64,000 nucleotides of DNA from positions 1,736,001 to 1,800,000 of the forward strand of contig NZ_CP109427.1 of assembly GCF_036250695.1 (NCBI RefSeq). Direction: 5' to 3'. The notes below the pieces were generated by a model that ran no database searches, was not told the DNA's origin, and saw only the letters and a program-made list of their open reading frames with translations. Both the position numbers and the translations under genes were made by a program. This DNA comes from Streptomyces sp. NBC_01497 (GTDB taxonomy: Bacteria > Actinomycetota > Actinomycetes > Streptomycetales > Streptomycetaceae). Shown here in pieces: positions 25,360 to 34,839 of this stretch; position 1 is the stretch's first letter, and every line of letters begins with the position of its first letter.

Positions 25360-26016
25360 ATGTCGTACCTGCTGCGCATCGACTCCTCCGCCTCCGGCGG
25401 GTCCTCCTTCTCCCGCCTGGTCGCCGACTCCTTCACCGACGCGTGGAGGGGCGACATCGTCCGCCGCGACCTCGCACTGGACCCCGTCGGTCACCTGGAC
25501 GCTGCCGCCATCACCGCCCGCACCACCGCCCCCGACGAGCACACCCCCGAACAGAAGGCCTCCGCCCGGCTGCAGGACGAGCTGGTCGAGGAGTTCCTCG
25601 GCGCCGACGCCTATCTCTTCGCCGTGCCGCTGTACAACTACTCGATCCCCTCGGTCTTCAAGGCGTGGCTGGATCACGTCATGGTCATCGGCAGGACCAT
25701 CGGCCTGGGCGGTGCCGTGCCCAGCGCCGGCCGCCCCGCCGTCATCGTCTCGGCCCGTGGCGGCGGATACGGCCCGGGCACACCCCAGCACGGCAAGGAC
25801 TTCCTGGTCCCCGCCCTGGAAACCATCTTCAGCGATCCGAACCTCATGGCCCTCGACGTCCGGACGATCACGCCCGAGCTGACCTTCGCACCGGTCATGG
25901 AGCCTCTGCGGCACCTGCTGCCGCAGCACCGGTCCTCCCTGCGGGAGTCGCACGCCGAGGCGCGCCGGCAGGCCGAGGACGTCGCCCGCGTCACGGCAGC
26001 CCGGGCGACGGCCTGA
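25360..26016 (+). CDS. azoR: FMN-dependent NADH-azoreductase / quinone oxidoreductase
   Basis: 218 residues with the flavodoxin-like AzoR fold. The phosphate-binding start is LRIDSSASGGSSFSR, the FMN contact PLYNYSIPSVFKAWLDHV is near residue 95, and SARGGGYGPG follows. It reduces quinones and azo dyes by two electrons using NAD(P)H. It starts at the ATG after GGAAAGAGAG and is divergent from the HxlR regulator. The intergenic DNA contains GTAGC...GCTAC arms around a CACT/AGTG pair that may be the operator. Confidence 0.9.
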   Translation: MSYLLRIDSSASGGSSFSRLVADSFTDAWRGDIVRRDLALDPVGHLDAAAITARTTAPDEHTPEQKASARLQDELVEEFLGADAYLFAVPLYNYSIPSVFKAWLDHVMVIGRTIGLGGAVPSAGRPAVIVSARGGGYGPGTPQHGKDFLVPALETIFSDPNLMALDVRTITPELTFAPVMEPLRHLLPQHRSSLRESHAEARRQAEDVARVTAARATA

Positions 26017-26248
26017 TACTCCGATTCCCCGGTGTCCGCATTCCGGGGATCGCCTGGTCCGCCACCACCGCGCCGCCGCGGTGGTGGCGGACCCCGTTCC
26101 GTGAGACGTTCCCAGCACCTCGACGTTGTCCGTTTGGGGGTGTTTGGGCGCGCTCCGCGCGGGCAGTCGGACGCCGTCCTTCCCCGTCTTCTCCCCCGTC
26201 CCCCGTGTTCCCCCCGCACGCCCCTCATCACCCGTTCCAGGAGGCATG

Positions 26249-27325
26249 GTGACCGCTGACGCGACGACTCCCGCTCGCCCCGCGCCGCAGCAGGACGACG
26301 ACCGGGACACCCGCGCCCCGGCCGCGCTCCGGCGGACGGTGGCGGACCGCTTCGTCGCGCTGACCGCGGCGCGCGGCCCGGCCGCCGCGGACGGCCGGCT
26401 GCTCGCCGATGTACCGCTGCCCGGCTCCGGCCGCACCGCCGAGCGATTCCTCGCCCTGCACGCGCTGGGCCGCGAGGATTTGTGCGTGGCCCGGCTGGTG
26501 GAAGGCCATCTGGACGCCGTGGCCATCCTCGACGAGATCGCCGGTATCCGCGTCGAGCCCGGTGAACGGTGGGGGGTGTGGGCCGCGCAACCCCCGGGCC
26601 CCGCACTCTGCGCCCGTCGCACCGGCGGCCGGTGGGTGCTGGACGGCCCGAAACCGTACTGCTCGGGTGCGCACAGCGTCACGCACGCGCTGGTCACCGC
26701 CGACACCGAGGACGGCCGGCGGCTGTTCGCCGTGCGGGTCGCGCAGGCCGGCGTGCGGCCGGTACCCGGCAGCTGGCAGGCCATCGGGATGGCCGGCAGC
26801 GACACCCCTGACGTGGAATTCACCGAGGTCGAGGGCACACCGGTCGGCGAAGTCGACGCATATCTCGACCGACCCGGTTTCCAGCACGGCGGGATCGGGG
26901 TGGCGGCCTGCTGGCTGGGCGGTGCGCGGGCGGTGGCCGAGACGCTCTACGCCTCGGCGCGCCGGCGTACGCACGACGCCATCGCCGCCGCGCACCTGGG
27001 GGCCGTGGACATGCTCCTCTCGTCCGCCGCGACGGTGCTGGAACGCGCGGCCGACGACATCGACGCGGACCCGCTCGACGTCCTGGGCGGTGCGCGCATG
27101 CGCAGCCTGCGGGTGCGGGCCCTGGCGGACCTGGTCTGCACCCAGGTCCTCGACCACGTGGGACGCGCCACCGGCGCCGGGCCGCTGTGCCACGACCCGC
27201 GGCACGCGCGGGCCGCCGCCGATCTGAGCGTGTACGTGCGCCAGCACCACGCGGAACGCGATCTGGCGGAGTTGGGGCGTGTGTTCGGCGTACGCGACGA
27301 GGACGGCAGGGAGACCGACCGATGA
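26249..27325 (+). CDS. Acyl-CoA dehydrogenase-like flavoprotein, first gene of a four-gene operon
   Basis: 358 residues from the GTG at 26249, 4 nt after AGGAGG; an overlapping ATG three bases earlier is too close to that site. The acyl-CoA dehydrogenase fold is visible in WGVWAAQPPGPALCA (substrate/flavin loop), RWVLDGPKPYCSGAHSVTHALVTA (middle beta-domain), and a helical C-terminal half. The canonical catalytic Glu region is hard to place, so activity on a true acyl-CoA is uncertain. Its stop overlaps the next start by ATGA. The neighbours (deacetylase, methyltransferase, glycosyltransferase) suggest a role in modifying a lipid or amino-sugar conjugate, by inference. Confidence 0.75.
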   Translation: MTADATTPARPAPQQDDDRDTRAPAALRRTVADRFVALTAARGPAAADGRLLADVPLPGSGRTAERFLALHALGREDLCVARLVEGHLDAVAILDEIAGIRVEPGERWGVWAAQPPGPALCARRTGGRWVLDGPKPYCSGAHSVTHALVTADTEDGRRLFAVRVAQAGVRPVPGSWQAIGMAGSDTPDVEFTEVEGTPVGEVDAYLDRPGFQHGGIGVAACWLGGARAVAETLYASARRRTHDAIAAAHLGAVDMLLSSAATVLERAADDIDADPLDVLGGARMRSLRVRALADLVCTQVLDHVGRATGAGPLCHDPRHARAAADLSVYVRQHHAERDLAELGRVFGVRDEDGRETDR

Positions 27326-28299
27326 CCGGCACAGCACCGAACGCGGCACCCGACCCGCTACCGGGGACCGCACCCGACTCCCCGTCCCCCGCGGTACCGG
27401 GGACCGCGCCCGGCCTCCTGAGCGGCCCGGTGCCGGACCGGGCGGCACGGCCCGCCCCGGTTGCGCGCCCCGGGCCCCCGCCCCGGAGCGCGCCGGAGGT
27501 GCGGGAGACGGCGAGCCTGGAGGCGGGCGCCGCGGGCACCGCGTGCCGGCGGGCCGCGGCCTACGCGATCGACGCGGACGGCACGCCCGAGTCCCACTGG
27601 GCCGCCTGGGACGGGCTCGGCGCCCTGCCGGTGGCGCTGCTTCCGCCGGGCCCCGTGCTCGTGGTGGCGGCGCACCCCGACGACGAGGTGCTCGGCTTCG
27701 GCGGGACGATGGCGGCACTGGCGGCCGCCGAGACGCCCGTACACCTGCTGTCGGTGACCGACGGGGAGGCGTCGCATCCCCGCTCCACCCGTCCGGCCGC
27801 CCGCCGGCTGGCGCAACTCCGCCGGGCCGAGCTGGACGCGGCCCTCGGGGAGCTGGGCCTCGCACGGGTCCGCACGACGCGGCTCGCGGTCCCGGACACC
27901 GCCGTCGACCGGCATGAGGACCGGGTACGCGACGCCGTCGCCGAGCTGCTGCGGGAGACCGGCGCCCGGTTGTGCGTGGCGCCGTGGACCGGCGATCTGC
28001 ACAGCGACCACGAGGCGGCGGGCCGGGCGACCGCCACGGCATGTGCCGCGGCGGGGGTACCGCTGTGGTGCTACCCGGTGTGGCTGTGGCACTGGTCCTT
28101 CCCCGGTGACCCGCGGGTGCCGTGGGGAAGTGCCGCACGGCTGCCGCTGGACGAGGGGTCCGCCGCGGCGAAACGGCGTGCCGTGCGGCGGTTCGTCACC
28201 CAGACCGAGCCGATCGGCGCGGGCCCGGAGGATGGCGCGATCCTGCCGCCCGCCGAACTGGCCCATCACACCAGGGGGTTCGAGGTGGTCTTCCGATGA
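27322..28299 (+). CDS. PIG-L family deacetylase
   Basis: 325 residues. After a Pro-rich disordered leader of about 60 residues come the zinc motif AHPDDEVLGFGGT near residue 115 and the second metal site HSDHEAAG near 225. PIG-L enzymes remove the acetyl group from N-acetylglucosamine conjugates (as in GlcNAc-PI, MshB or BshB). The start overlaps the upstream stop by ATGA and its own stop overlaps the next start the same way. Mycothiol synthesis (MshB) is an alternative, but the three neighbours are not mycothiol genes. Confidence 0.87.
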   Translation: MTGTAPNAAPDPLPGTAPDSPSPAVPGTAPGLLSGPVPDRAARPAPVARPGPPPRSAPEVRETASLEAGAAGTACRRAAAYAIDADGTPESHWAAWDGLGALPVALLPPGPVLVVAAHPDDEVLGFGGTMAALAAAETPVHLLSVTDGEASHPRSTRPAARRLAQLRRAELDAALGELGLARVRTTRLAVPDTAVDRHEDRVRDAVAELLRETGARLCVAPWTGDLHSDHEAAGRATATACAAAGVPLWCYPVWLWHWSFPGDPRVPWGSAARLPLDEGSAAAKRRAVRRFVTQTEPIGAGPEDGAILPPAELAHHTRGFEVVFR

Positions 28300-28910
28300 G
28301 CACCCCCGCCGGCTATTTCGACGCCATGTACGCGTCGGACAGGGACCCGTGGGATCTGGCGGGCCGCTGGTACGAGCGCCGGAAGTACGCGCTGACGATG
28401 GCGTCCCTGCCGCGTGCGCGCTACCGCAGCGCGTTCGAGCCCGGCTGCTCCGTCGGTGTGCTCACCGCGCTGCTGGCCGAGCGGTGCGACCGGCTGCTCG
28501 CGGCCGACCGCGTGGAGTCGGCGGTCGCCACGACCGCGGACCGGATGGGCGGCGTGCCCCACGTCACGGTGGCCAGGATGACGGTGCCCGGCGAGTGGCC
28601 CGACGGCACGTTCGACCTGATCGTGCTCTCCGAGCTGCTGTACTACTTCGACGACGCGACCCGTGAGGCGCTGCTCGCACGGGCGGTCCGGAGTCTGGAG
28701 CCGGACGGCACACTCGTCACGGTCCACTGGGACCACCCCGTCCCCGAGCACCACCGCACCGGTTCCCAGCTGGCGCGGCCAGTCGCCGCGACGCCCGGCC
28801 TGGCCCCGCTGACGGACGTACGGGACGCCGACTTCCGGCTGCAGGTCTTCACCCGCACCGGCGGCGCGACCGGTGCGCGCTCCCCCGCACAGGCGGAGGG
28901 GCTGGTGTGA
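28296..28910 (+). CDS. NodS-type SAM-dependent methyltransferase
   Basis: 204 residues. It begins YFDAMYASDRDPWDLAGRWYERRKY, a start shared with the nodulation N-methyltransferase NodS family. The SAM-binding motif is FEPGCSVGVLT near residue 47 and the post-motif acidic loop is LIVLSELLYYFDD near 105. NodS methylates the free amine of the deacetylated glucosamine in Nod factor, so following a PIG-L deacetylase makes chemical sense. The start is within the ATGA overlap with the PIG-L gene. Confidence 0.85.
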   Translation: MSTPAGYFDAMYASDRDPWDLAGRWYERRKYALTMASLPRARYRSAFEPGCSVGVLTALLAERCDRLLAADRVESAVATTADRMGGVPHVTVARMTVPGEWPDGTFDLIVLSELLYYFDDATREALLARAVRSLEPDGTLVTVHWDHPVPEHHRTGSQLARPVAATPGLAPLTDVRDADFRLQVFTRTGGATGARSPAQAEGLV

Positions 28911-29623
28911 ACGCCGCCCCGTCGGCCTGCGCGGTGATCGTGCCGGCCCATGACGAGGCCGCCTCGCTGTCCGCGACTCTGCACTCGGTACGGGCCGCGG
29001 CCCGCCATCCCGAGGTCGCGGGGGTGCCGGTCGTGGTCGTGGTGGTCGCCGACGCCTGTACGGACGGCACGGTGGCGGTGGCCGAGGCAGAGGGCGCGCT
29101 GGTGGTGCGCGCGTCGTTCCGCAATGTCGGCCGGGCGCGGGCCGCCGGCGCGGATGCCGCGCTGCGCCTGCTCGCCTCGTACGGGGACGGGCTCTGGCTC
29201 GCCACCACCGACGCGGACACGGTGGTCCCGCCGCGCTGGCTGGCTCACCAGCTGCGTCACGCCCGGCAGGGCTGGGAGTGCGTGGTGGGCACGGTACGGC
29301 TGGCACCGCACCCTCTGCTCAGTGCCACCACCGCCGCCCGCCACGACGCGCACTACTTCGCCCAGCGCCCGCCGGGGCCCGGCGCGTGGCAGCATCCGCA
29401 CGTGCACGGCGCCAACCTCGGTGTGGCGGCAGGCCCTTACCTGGCAGCCGGCGGGTTCCCCCCGCTGGCGCACAGCGAGGACAGGTCGCTGGTGGCCGCC
29501 CTGGAGCGGGCGGGCCGGCGGATCCTGCGGACGGACGTGTGCCCTGTCCTGACGTCGGGGCGCGTCGACTCGCGGGCCCCGCACGGATTCGGCGCGTTCC
29601 TCACCTCGCTCGCGAACACCTGA
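28907..29623 (+). CDS. Family 2 glycosyltransferase
   Basis: 238 residues with a GT-A fold. The nucleotide-sugar entry is VIVPAHDEAASLSATL, the DAC motif is VVVVADACTDGT, and the metal-binding DxD is TTDADTVVPPRWL near residue 105. HSEDRSLV near 190 is the acceptor-side ED motif. No membrane segment is obvious, so it likely works in the cytosol on a soluble or lipid-linked acceptor. It starts at a GTG in a GTGA overlap with the methyltransferase stop and is the last gene of the four-gene operon. Confidence 0.87.
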   Translation: MNAAPSACAVIVPAHDEAASLSATLHSVRAAARHPEVAGVPVVVVVVADACTDGTVAVAEAEGALVVRASFRNVGRARAAGADAALRLLASYGDGLWLATTDADTVVPPRWLAHQLRHARQGWECVVGTVRLAPHPLLSATTAARHDAHYFAQRPPGPGAWQHPHVHGANLGVAAGPYLAAGGFPPLAHSEDRSLVAALERAGRRILRTDVCPVLTSGRVDSRAPHGFGAFLTSLANT

Positions 29624-29885
29624 CGGGCCCCGGTCCCCCTCTCCGGCCTGTCCGGAGCCGGAGCCGGACTCGGCACGGGCCAGGCCCCCGCATGCCCGGC
29701 TCGCCCGGCCACCCCGCATGCCCCTCACAACCGCACGTCCCGCATCCACACCGCGCGTACCGGCACGGCCCGCACGCCCGCGACCCCGCCGGCCCGTGCG
29801 ACCGCCCCTCAGGGCAGACGTACGGACCGACGGGGCCGTGGTTCCTCACCGTGTCGCGCGGGCCGTCCTGGCCGGCCCGCCCCGC

Positions 29886-31031
29886 TCAACTCGCCGTGGC
29901 CGTACCGGCGAGCGGCGCCCTGCCGCTGCCTTCGGTGGCCGTGTCCGCCAGGATGGCGACGGCGGTCTCCTCGTCGGGCGAGACGAACACCGGGTCGCCG
30001 TGGGAGAGTCCGACCTTCTCCTTGTAGATGCGGGCACGCAGCAGGGTGTCGCCGACCCGCACGTGGTAGTCCCAGCAGTCGCCGTGGAAGATGCTGAACT
30101 CCACGGTGCCCTTCCAGCCGCGCCCGGTCGTGTCCTTGCGGGACAGCGACAGGCTCTCGGGCCGGATGAACACGTTGACCTGGTGTCCTTCCGCCAGTTC
30201 GCCCGCCGCGACGCACCGCAGCGTGCCGTGCGGCAGGTCGATGTCCACCAGGTCCTCGCTGCACGCGGTGACCGTGCCCGGCAGGCTGTTGGAGATGCCC
30301 ATGAAGCGGGCGGTGAACTCGCTGCGCGGGCGGGCGTAGATCTGCTGGGCCGGACCGCGCTCCACGATCTGCCCGAACTCCATGAGGATGACCTCGTCGG
30401 AGACGGCCAGTGCCTCGTCCTGGTCGTGGGTGACGAACACGGTGGTGATGCCGAGTCGTTGCTGCACCGCGCGGATCTCGTCCCGGACGCGGTCGCGCAG
30501 CCCCTTGTCGAGGTTGGACAGCGGCTCGTCGAGCAGCAGCACCTCGGGCTCCCTGGTCAGCGCGCGGGCGAGCGAGATGCGCTGCTGCTGGCCGCCGGAG
30601 AGCGCGGGCGCCGGGCGATCGGCCAGGTCGGCGAGGCCCACCAGGTCGAGGGCCTCCATGGCCTTGCGGCGCGCCTCGGGCACGGGGAGTTTCTTCTGCC
30701 CGGAGCGCAGCGGGAACATCACGTTCTGGATGGCGGTCATGTGCGGCCACACCGCGTACGACTGGAACACCACGCCGATGGGGCGCTGGTGCACACTCAC
30801 GTACACGTTGTCGTCGGACGAGTAGACGACCTTCCCGCCGATGCGGATCTCTCCCGCGTCGGGCCGTTCAAGACCCGCGATGAGGCGCAGGGTGGTGGTC
30901 TTGCCGCAGCCACTGGGGCCGAGCAGGGTGACCAGTTTCCCTTCCGGCACCATCAGGTCGATGTTGTCGACGGCGTTGCGGGTGACCGCCTTGCCTTCGA
31001 ATCGCTTGATCAGTCCGCGTATTTCGATCAC
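29886..31031 (-). CDS. ABC transporter ATP-binding protein (FbpC/PotA-like)
   Basis: 381 residues. Walker A is GPSGCGKTT near residue 39, the signature is LSGGQQQR near 145, Walker B is LLLDEPLSNLD near 165, and the switch His is in VFVTHDQ. A C-terminal TOBE domain (from about 260) carries IRPESLSL. The length and TOBE place it with Fe3+, polyamine and phosphonate importers. It ends a reverse-strand operon of binding protein, fused permease and ATPase. Given the neighbours, the ligand is probably an organic acid or aromatic substrate of the island rather than iron, but this is inference. Confidence 0.92.
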   Translation of the reverse strand: MIEIRGLIKRFEGKAVTRNAVDNIDLMVPEGKLVTLLGPSGCGKTTTLRLIAGLERPDAGEIRIGGKVVYSSDDNVYVSVHQRPIGVVFQSYAVWPHMTAIQNVMFPLRSGQKKLPVPEARRKAMEALDLVGLADLADRPAPALSGGQQQRISLARALTREPEVLLLDEPLSNLDKGLRDRVRDEIRAVQQRLGITTVFVTHDQDEALAVSDEVILMEFGQIVERGPAQQIYARPRSEFTARFMGISNSLPGTVTACSEDLVDIDLPHGTLRCVAAGELAEGHQVNVFIRPESLSLSRKDTTGRGWKGTVEFSIFHGDCWDYHVRVGDTLLRARIYKEKVGLSHGDPVFVSPDEETAVAILADTATEGSGRAPLAGTATAS

Positions 31032-31050
31032 GAGACTCTCCTTCGAGCGC

Positions 31051-32835
31051 TCAGTGGCGGTTCCGGTTCAGCCCGGTCTTCCTGGTGACGAGGCTGACAA
31101 GGCCGACGATGACGGCCAGGAAGACGACGATGAAGACTCCGAGTGCGGCCACGATGGGGTAACTGCCGTTCGCCCACTCGGTGTAGATGGTCACCGACAC
31201 CACCTGGGTGTTCTCGGTGTAGAGGAAGATGGCGGCCGAGATCTCACGGAACGCGACGATGACCGTGTAGAGGAACGCGGCCAGCAGCGAGGGCGCGAGC
31301 AGGGGCACGTAGATGCGCCGGAAGGTGCGTATCCAGGAGGCGCCGCTGACGGCGGCCGCCTCCTCCAGTTCGTCCTTGATCTGGGCGATGCCCGGCACGA
31401 TGTAGCGCAGGCCGTACGGCAGGCCGATGGTGACGAACGCGATGACGAGGATGGCGAGGGTGCCGTACAGGTGGAACGGCAGGGGCGCCGTCAGGTACCA
31501 GTACAGGATGCCGACGCCCATCACGACGCTGGGCACCGCGATCGGCACGGTCGCGAGGCCGTCGAGGAGGCCCCGGCCGCGCGCCTTGGTCTTGACGGTG
31601 ATGTAGGCGACCAGCGAGCTGAGCACGGTGACGATGGCGCCCGCGAGCACCGCCGTGATCAGGCTGTTGGTCACGGACTTGGTCAGCGCGGGGGTGTGCA
31701 GGACCGCGCTGTAGTTGGAGAGGGTGAGCCGGTGCAGGGCCGACAGCGACGGGGGTTCGTACCCCGGCAGCAGCGACGACCAGACCAGCATCAGCAGGGG
31801 CAGTGCCACGGCCACGACGAAGAACACCACGAACGCCGCGAGGCCGAGCCACTTCCAGCGGCCGAGGTCGATGGAGGTGGGCCGGAAGCCCTTGCCGGTG
31901 ATGGTCTGCGCCTCCACGCCCGAGCCGCCGAGCTTGCGGGAGAAGTACAGGCCGACGCTCGCCACGACGAGGATGAAGATGCCGATGACACCGACCGTGC
32001 CGTAGTCGGTGGGGAACTGCTGGAGCGCGTTGTAGATGCGGCTGACGAAGACGAAGGTGTGTCCGGGGACGCCGATGAGCTGCGGCACCTCGAAGGTGGA
32101 GATCGTCTGGACGAACATCAGCAGGGCCGCCGACATCACGGCGGGCCGGATCAGCCGGGCCGTGATGGTGCGGAAGACCCGCCACGGTGGCGCGCCCGAG
32201 CTGAGGGCCGCCTCCTCCAGCGAGGAGTCCATGTTGCCGAAGGCCGCGGTCCCCATCAGGAAGGCGACCGGGGTGACGTGCATGGACTGGACGAGGACCA
32301 TGCCGGCGAGTGAGTAGATGTCGAAGGCCGGCAGGTGCACGTCGCGCAGCAGCACGTTGAGCGCACCGGTGCGCGGAGCGAACAGCAGTGCCCACGCGAC
32401 GGTGTTGAGGATGCCGGGAATGATCAGTGGCACCAGCGCGGCGATCTGCGCGAAGAACTTCGCCGGTGTGTTGGTGCGGGAGACGAGGTAGGCCAGTCCG
32501 AACCCGATGACCGTGCACACGACGGCGGTCGCGGCGGCGTAGGCGAAGGAGTTGCCGACCAGGACCCAGAAGTCGGAACTGCCGAGCGTCTCGCTGTAGT
32601 GCCGCAGCGTCCAGGTGGTCTTGTCCGCGGAGAGGAAGGAGCCCTGGAGGCTGGCGATGACCATCGTGCCCGCCGGGACGACGGCCAGGTAGGCGACGAC
32701 GAGGGCGACGACGGCGAGCAGGATGTTCCGCGGGTTGCGGAACCAGGCCAGGATGCGGGACGTGGCTGTGCCTGCGGGGCGGAATGCTCCGCGGTTCTCA
32801 GGTGGCGCGGGGCGCGACCGACTGATGAGGCTCAT
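31051..32835 (-). CDS. ABC transporter permease, double-length (FbpB-like)
   Basis: 594 residues with two copies of the binding-protein-dependent permease domain in one chain, each with about six helices. The two EAA loops are LEEAALSSGAPPWRVF (residues about 215-230) and LEEAAAVSGASWIRTF (about 485-500), the sites that dock the ATPase. This fused layout is typical of Fe3+ and 2-aminoethylphosphonate/spermidine-like importers. The start is at MSLISRS, which trims an upstream open frame lacking similarity. It is 19 nt from the ATPase gene. Confidence 0.92.
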   Translation of the reverse strand: MSLISRSRPAPPENRGAFRPAGTATSRILAWFRNPRNILLAVVALVVAYLAVVPAGTMVIASLQGSFLSADKTTWTLRHYSETLGSSDFWVLVGNSFAYAAATAVVCTVIGFGLAYLVSRTNTPAKFFAQIAALVPLIIPGILNTVAWALLFAPRTGALNVLLRDVHLPAFDIYSLAGMVLVQSMHVTPVAFLMGTAAFGNMDSSLEEAALSSGAPPWRVFRTITARLIRPAVMSAALLMFVQTISTFEVPQLIGVPGHTFVFVSRIYNALQQFPTDYGTVGVIGIFILVVASVGLYFSRKLGGSGVEAQTITGKGFRPTSIDLGRWKWLGLAAFVVFFVVAVALPLLMLVWSSLLPGYEPPSLSALHRLTLSNYSAVLHTPALTKSVTNSLITAVLAGAIVTVLSSLVAYITVKTKARGRGLLDGLATVPIAVPSVVMGVGILYWYLTAPLPFHLYGTLAILVIAFVTIGLPYGLRYIVPGIAQIKDELEEAAAVSGASWIRTFRRIYVPLLAPSLLAAFLYTVIVAFREISAAIFLYTENTQVVSVTIYTEWANGSYPIVAALGVFIVVFLAVIVGLVSLVTRKTGLNRNRH

Positions 32836-33242
32836 TGCTTGGCCGTCCTCGGGGTGGGAGGGGCGGTGGCCTGTGCGGTCACGCCCTGGGGTGAGGTCAG
32901 GGGCACACGGTCGGGGGTCGTGGGCACGTGAACAAGAAGACGCGGGAGCAGGTGAAGCGGTGAGCGGTGGCTCCGGGGCCGAAGACCGGTACCGCGGGGC
33001 CCGGGGTCCGGTGCGGATCACGGGTCGGCGGGGGAAAGCGGGTTCGGTGGGGAGCACGGGTTCAACGGATCACGGATTCGAAGGGGTACGGAAGGGTTCG
33101 GTACGTGGAAATGAGCGGTATGCGAGGGGTACTGGGGGTGTGTGAGGAGTACGGAGCGGGCGGCGCACACCGCCTGGCGGAGCCGGTGCCGTCCGCGTCG
33201 GCCGCGTACCCGCCACCGGGACCCCCCTGAGCTGCGCGGGGG
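32836..33242. other. 407-bp gap inside the ABC transporter operon
   Basis: It lies between the binding-protein gene and the permease gene, which are usually close. It contains no supported gene and no clear hairpin. Such a gap can allow higher expression of the binding protein than of the membrane subunits through processing or attenuation, but nothing specific was seen. Confidence 0.4.
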
Positions 33243-34358
33243 TCAGATGGCGTGCAGGGCCTTCTGGTATTCCTGCAGCAGGATGTCGTACTTGTCGGGC
33301 TCGATCACCGGTGTGGACCACGCCGGCTTCCACTTCTTCTCGTTCCACACCGAGGGGTCGTCGTGTGCCAGGTCGCTCAGCGAGACGTGGTTCGTGATGG
33401 AGACGACCTGCTTCTGCCCCTCCTTCGACATGATCCAGTCGATGAAGAGCTTCGCGGCGGCCGGGTGGGGCGCCTTCTTGGCCAGTTCCTCCAGCACGGC
33501 GGCGGAGGGCAGTGGGTCCGGGTTGGAGAAGGCGAGGCGCGTCGGTGTCTTCTTCTTCAGTGCGGCCGCCTTGTAGCCGTACGCGTTGGCGACGGCGGCC
33601 GGCTCTCCGCCCTGCACCTCGGTGAGCGACTGGGTGTGGCTCTCCACCAGGCGGGGCTGGTTGGCGCCGAGCTTCTTGACGAGGGCGAGCGCCTTGTCGT
33701 GGCCCATGGCCGAGATGAGCCCCTCGTACCAGTTGATGGCCTTGGGGTCGATGGAGAACTTGCCCTTCCAGGCGGGCTTGGTGAGGTCCTCCAGCTGCGT
33801 CGGCACCGGCAGGTGCTGCGACTTGACCGCTTGCGGGTTGTAGGCGATGGCACTGGTGTTGATGTACACGACATTGCGGTAGCCGTCCGGGAGGTTCTGC
33901 AACTCCTTGGGCAGCGCGGGAATTTCAGGAACACGGTACGGGGCGAGCGTGCCGACCTTGATCAGCTGGTACACGGGTTCGGAGTCTGCCGAGATGACGT
34001 CGGCGTTGAACTTGCCGCCGCGTTGCTCGGTGACGAGCCGGGAGGGCAGTTTGTCGGCGCTCAGCCGCAGCGCCTCCACCTTCACTCCGGGGTACGTCTT
34101 CTGGAATGCCGAGATCATGTCGTCGACATCGTCGTCCGCGAATGTCGTGTACCAGAGCAGCTTTCCCTCTTTCTTCGCCTGGGCGAGGAGTTGGCCCGGC
34201 TGCTGGGCGGGGGCGACCTTGGTGACGGCGCCGCCGCCGGTGGTTCCTCCGCAGGCGGTCAGGGCGCCGGCGAGCAGGAGTGCGCCCGACATCCGCACAG
34301 GGGAACGCAGTGTTGTCATCACGGCTCGTGGTGCGTGCGGTGCGCGTCGTCCGCGCAT
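33243..34358 (-). CDS. ABC transporter substrate-binding lipoprotein (Fe3+/organic-acid type)
   Basis: 371 residues. An Arg-rich start, a hydrophobic core and the lipobox LTAC (residues about 33-36) show a lipoprotein anchored outside the membrane. The mature domain has the type-2 periplasmic-binding fold: GKLLWYTTFADDDVDDMISAFQKTYPGVKVE, then VVYINTSAIAYNPQAV. The start at 34358 was chosen because GGAGGTGG lies 5 nt upstream; a later ATG at 34319 has no such site. Its promoter region is shared with the GntR gene and contains two TGGT-N3-ACC sites. Confidence 0.9.
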   Translation of the reverse strand: MRGRRAPHAPRAVMTTLRSPVRMSGALLLAGALTACGGTTGGGAVTKVAPAQQPGQLLAQAKKEGKLLWYTTFADDDVDDMISAFQKTYPGVKVEALRLSADKLPSRLVTEQRGGKFNADVISADSEPVYQLIKVGTLAPYRVPEIPALPKELQNLPDGYRNVVYINTSAIAYNPQAVKSQHLPVPTQLEDLTKPAWKGKFSIDPKAINWYEGLISAMGHDKALALVKKLGANQPRLVESHTQSLTEVQGGEPAAVANAYGYKAAALKKKTPTRLAFSNPDPLPSAAVLEELAKKAPHPAAAKLFIDWIMSKEGQKQVVSITNHVSLSDLAHDDPSVWNEKKWKPAWSTPVIEPDKYDILLQEYQKALHAI

Positions 34359-34450
34359 TTCCGCCACCTCCAGTCGAGGGCCCCGTGGAACCCGACCGGT
34401 GGGTGTCTTTCGTGGGGCCTCGCCGAAAAACAAGTGACATTCTGGGCTGA

Positions 34451-34461
34451 CGGTATGACCA
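34451..34461 (-). promoter_or_regulatory. FCD-GntR-type operator site 1 (ABC transporter promoter)
   Basis: Reverse strand reads TGGTCATACCG. It lies 93 nt upstream of the binding-protein start. The ten-base core TGGTCATACC is identical to site 2 in front of the GntR gene, 332 bp away. Confidence 0.6.
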
Positions 34462-34782
34462 TTGCAATAGTCGCGCAGGCTTTTCTTGCGAGATGCGCAA
34501 CCGTGTCCGTCGCGTGACGACAACGCCCCGCTCACCCGGAACGCGCGCTTCAGTAGGCCTGCGACAGAACCGAGTTGGACCATGGGAGACTTGACCCGTC
34601 CGACCGTGAAAGAATCGTCGGCCACGACCGCGGGCGGTCCCCCGGACCGCACGGCCCACGAGCGTGACCGACGGGACCCGCTCGACGCGGGCCACCGGCA
34701 CGGCGACCGAGGAGAGCGACCGGAGCGGGCCCGCGTCACCGCGTCAGGGGTTACGGTGGGCTGTTCGGGCCACAGGGATCAT

Positions 34783-34792
34783 TGGTCATACC
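34783..34792 (+). promoter_or_regulatory. FCD-GntR-type operator site 2 (GntR promoter)
   Basis: TGGTCATACC, 47 nt before the GntR start, overlapping its likely promoter (TAGACT at 34802-34807 as -10). The location suggests autoregulation. Confidence 0.65.
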
Positions 34793-34839
34793 CTATTCCG
34801 GTAGACTAGGACGGTCAATGCATGACGAAAGGACTCTCC

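Noticed and set aside
27322..28299. PIG-L protein as MshB of mycothiol synthesis
   Set aside because: The operon partners (NodS-type methyltransferase, GT2, acyl-CoA dehydrogenase-like) are not mycothiol genes, and the Pro-rich leader is not expected for MshB.
29886..34358. The ABC operon as an iron importer (FbpABC)
   Set aside because: The fold and fused permease are of that type, but no iron-box or siderophore genes are nearby and the promoter carries the same operator as the catabolic genes, so an organic substrate is more likely. The possibility is not excluded.
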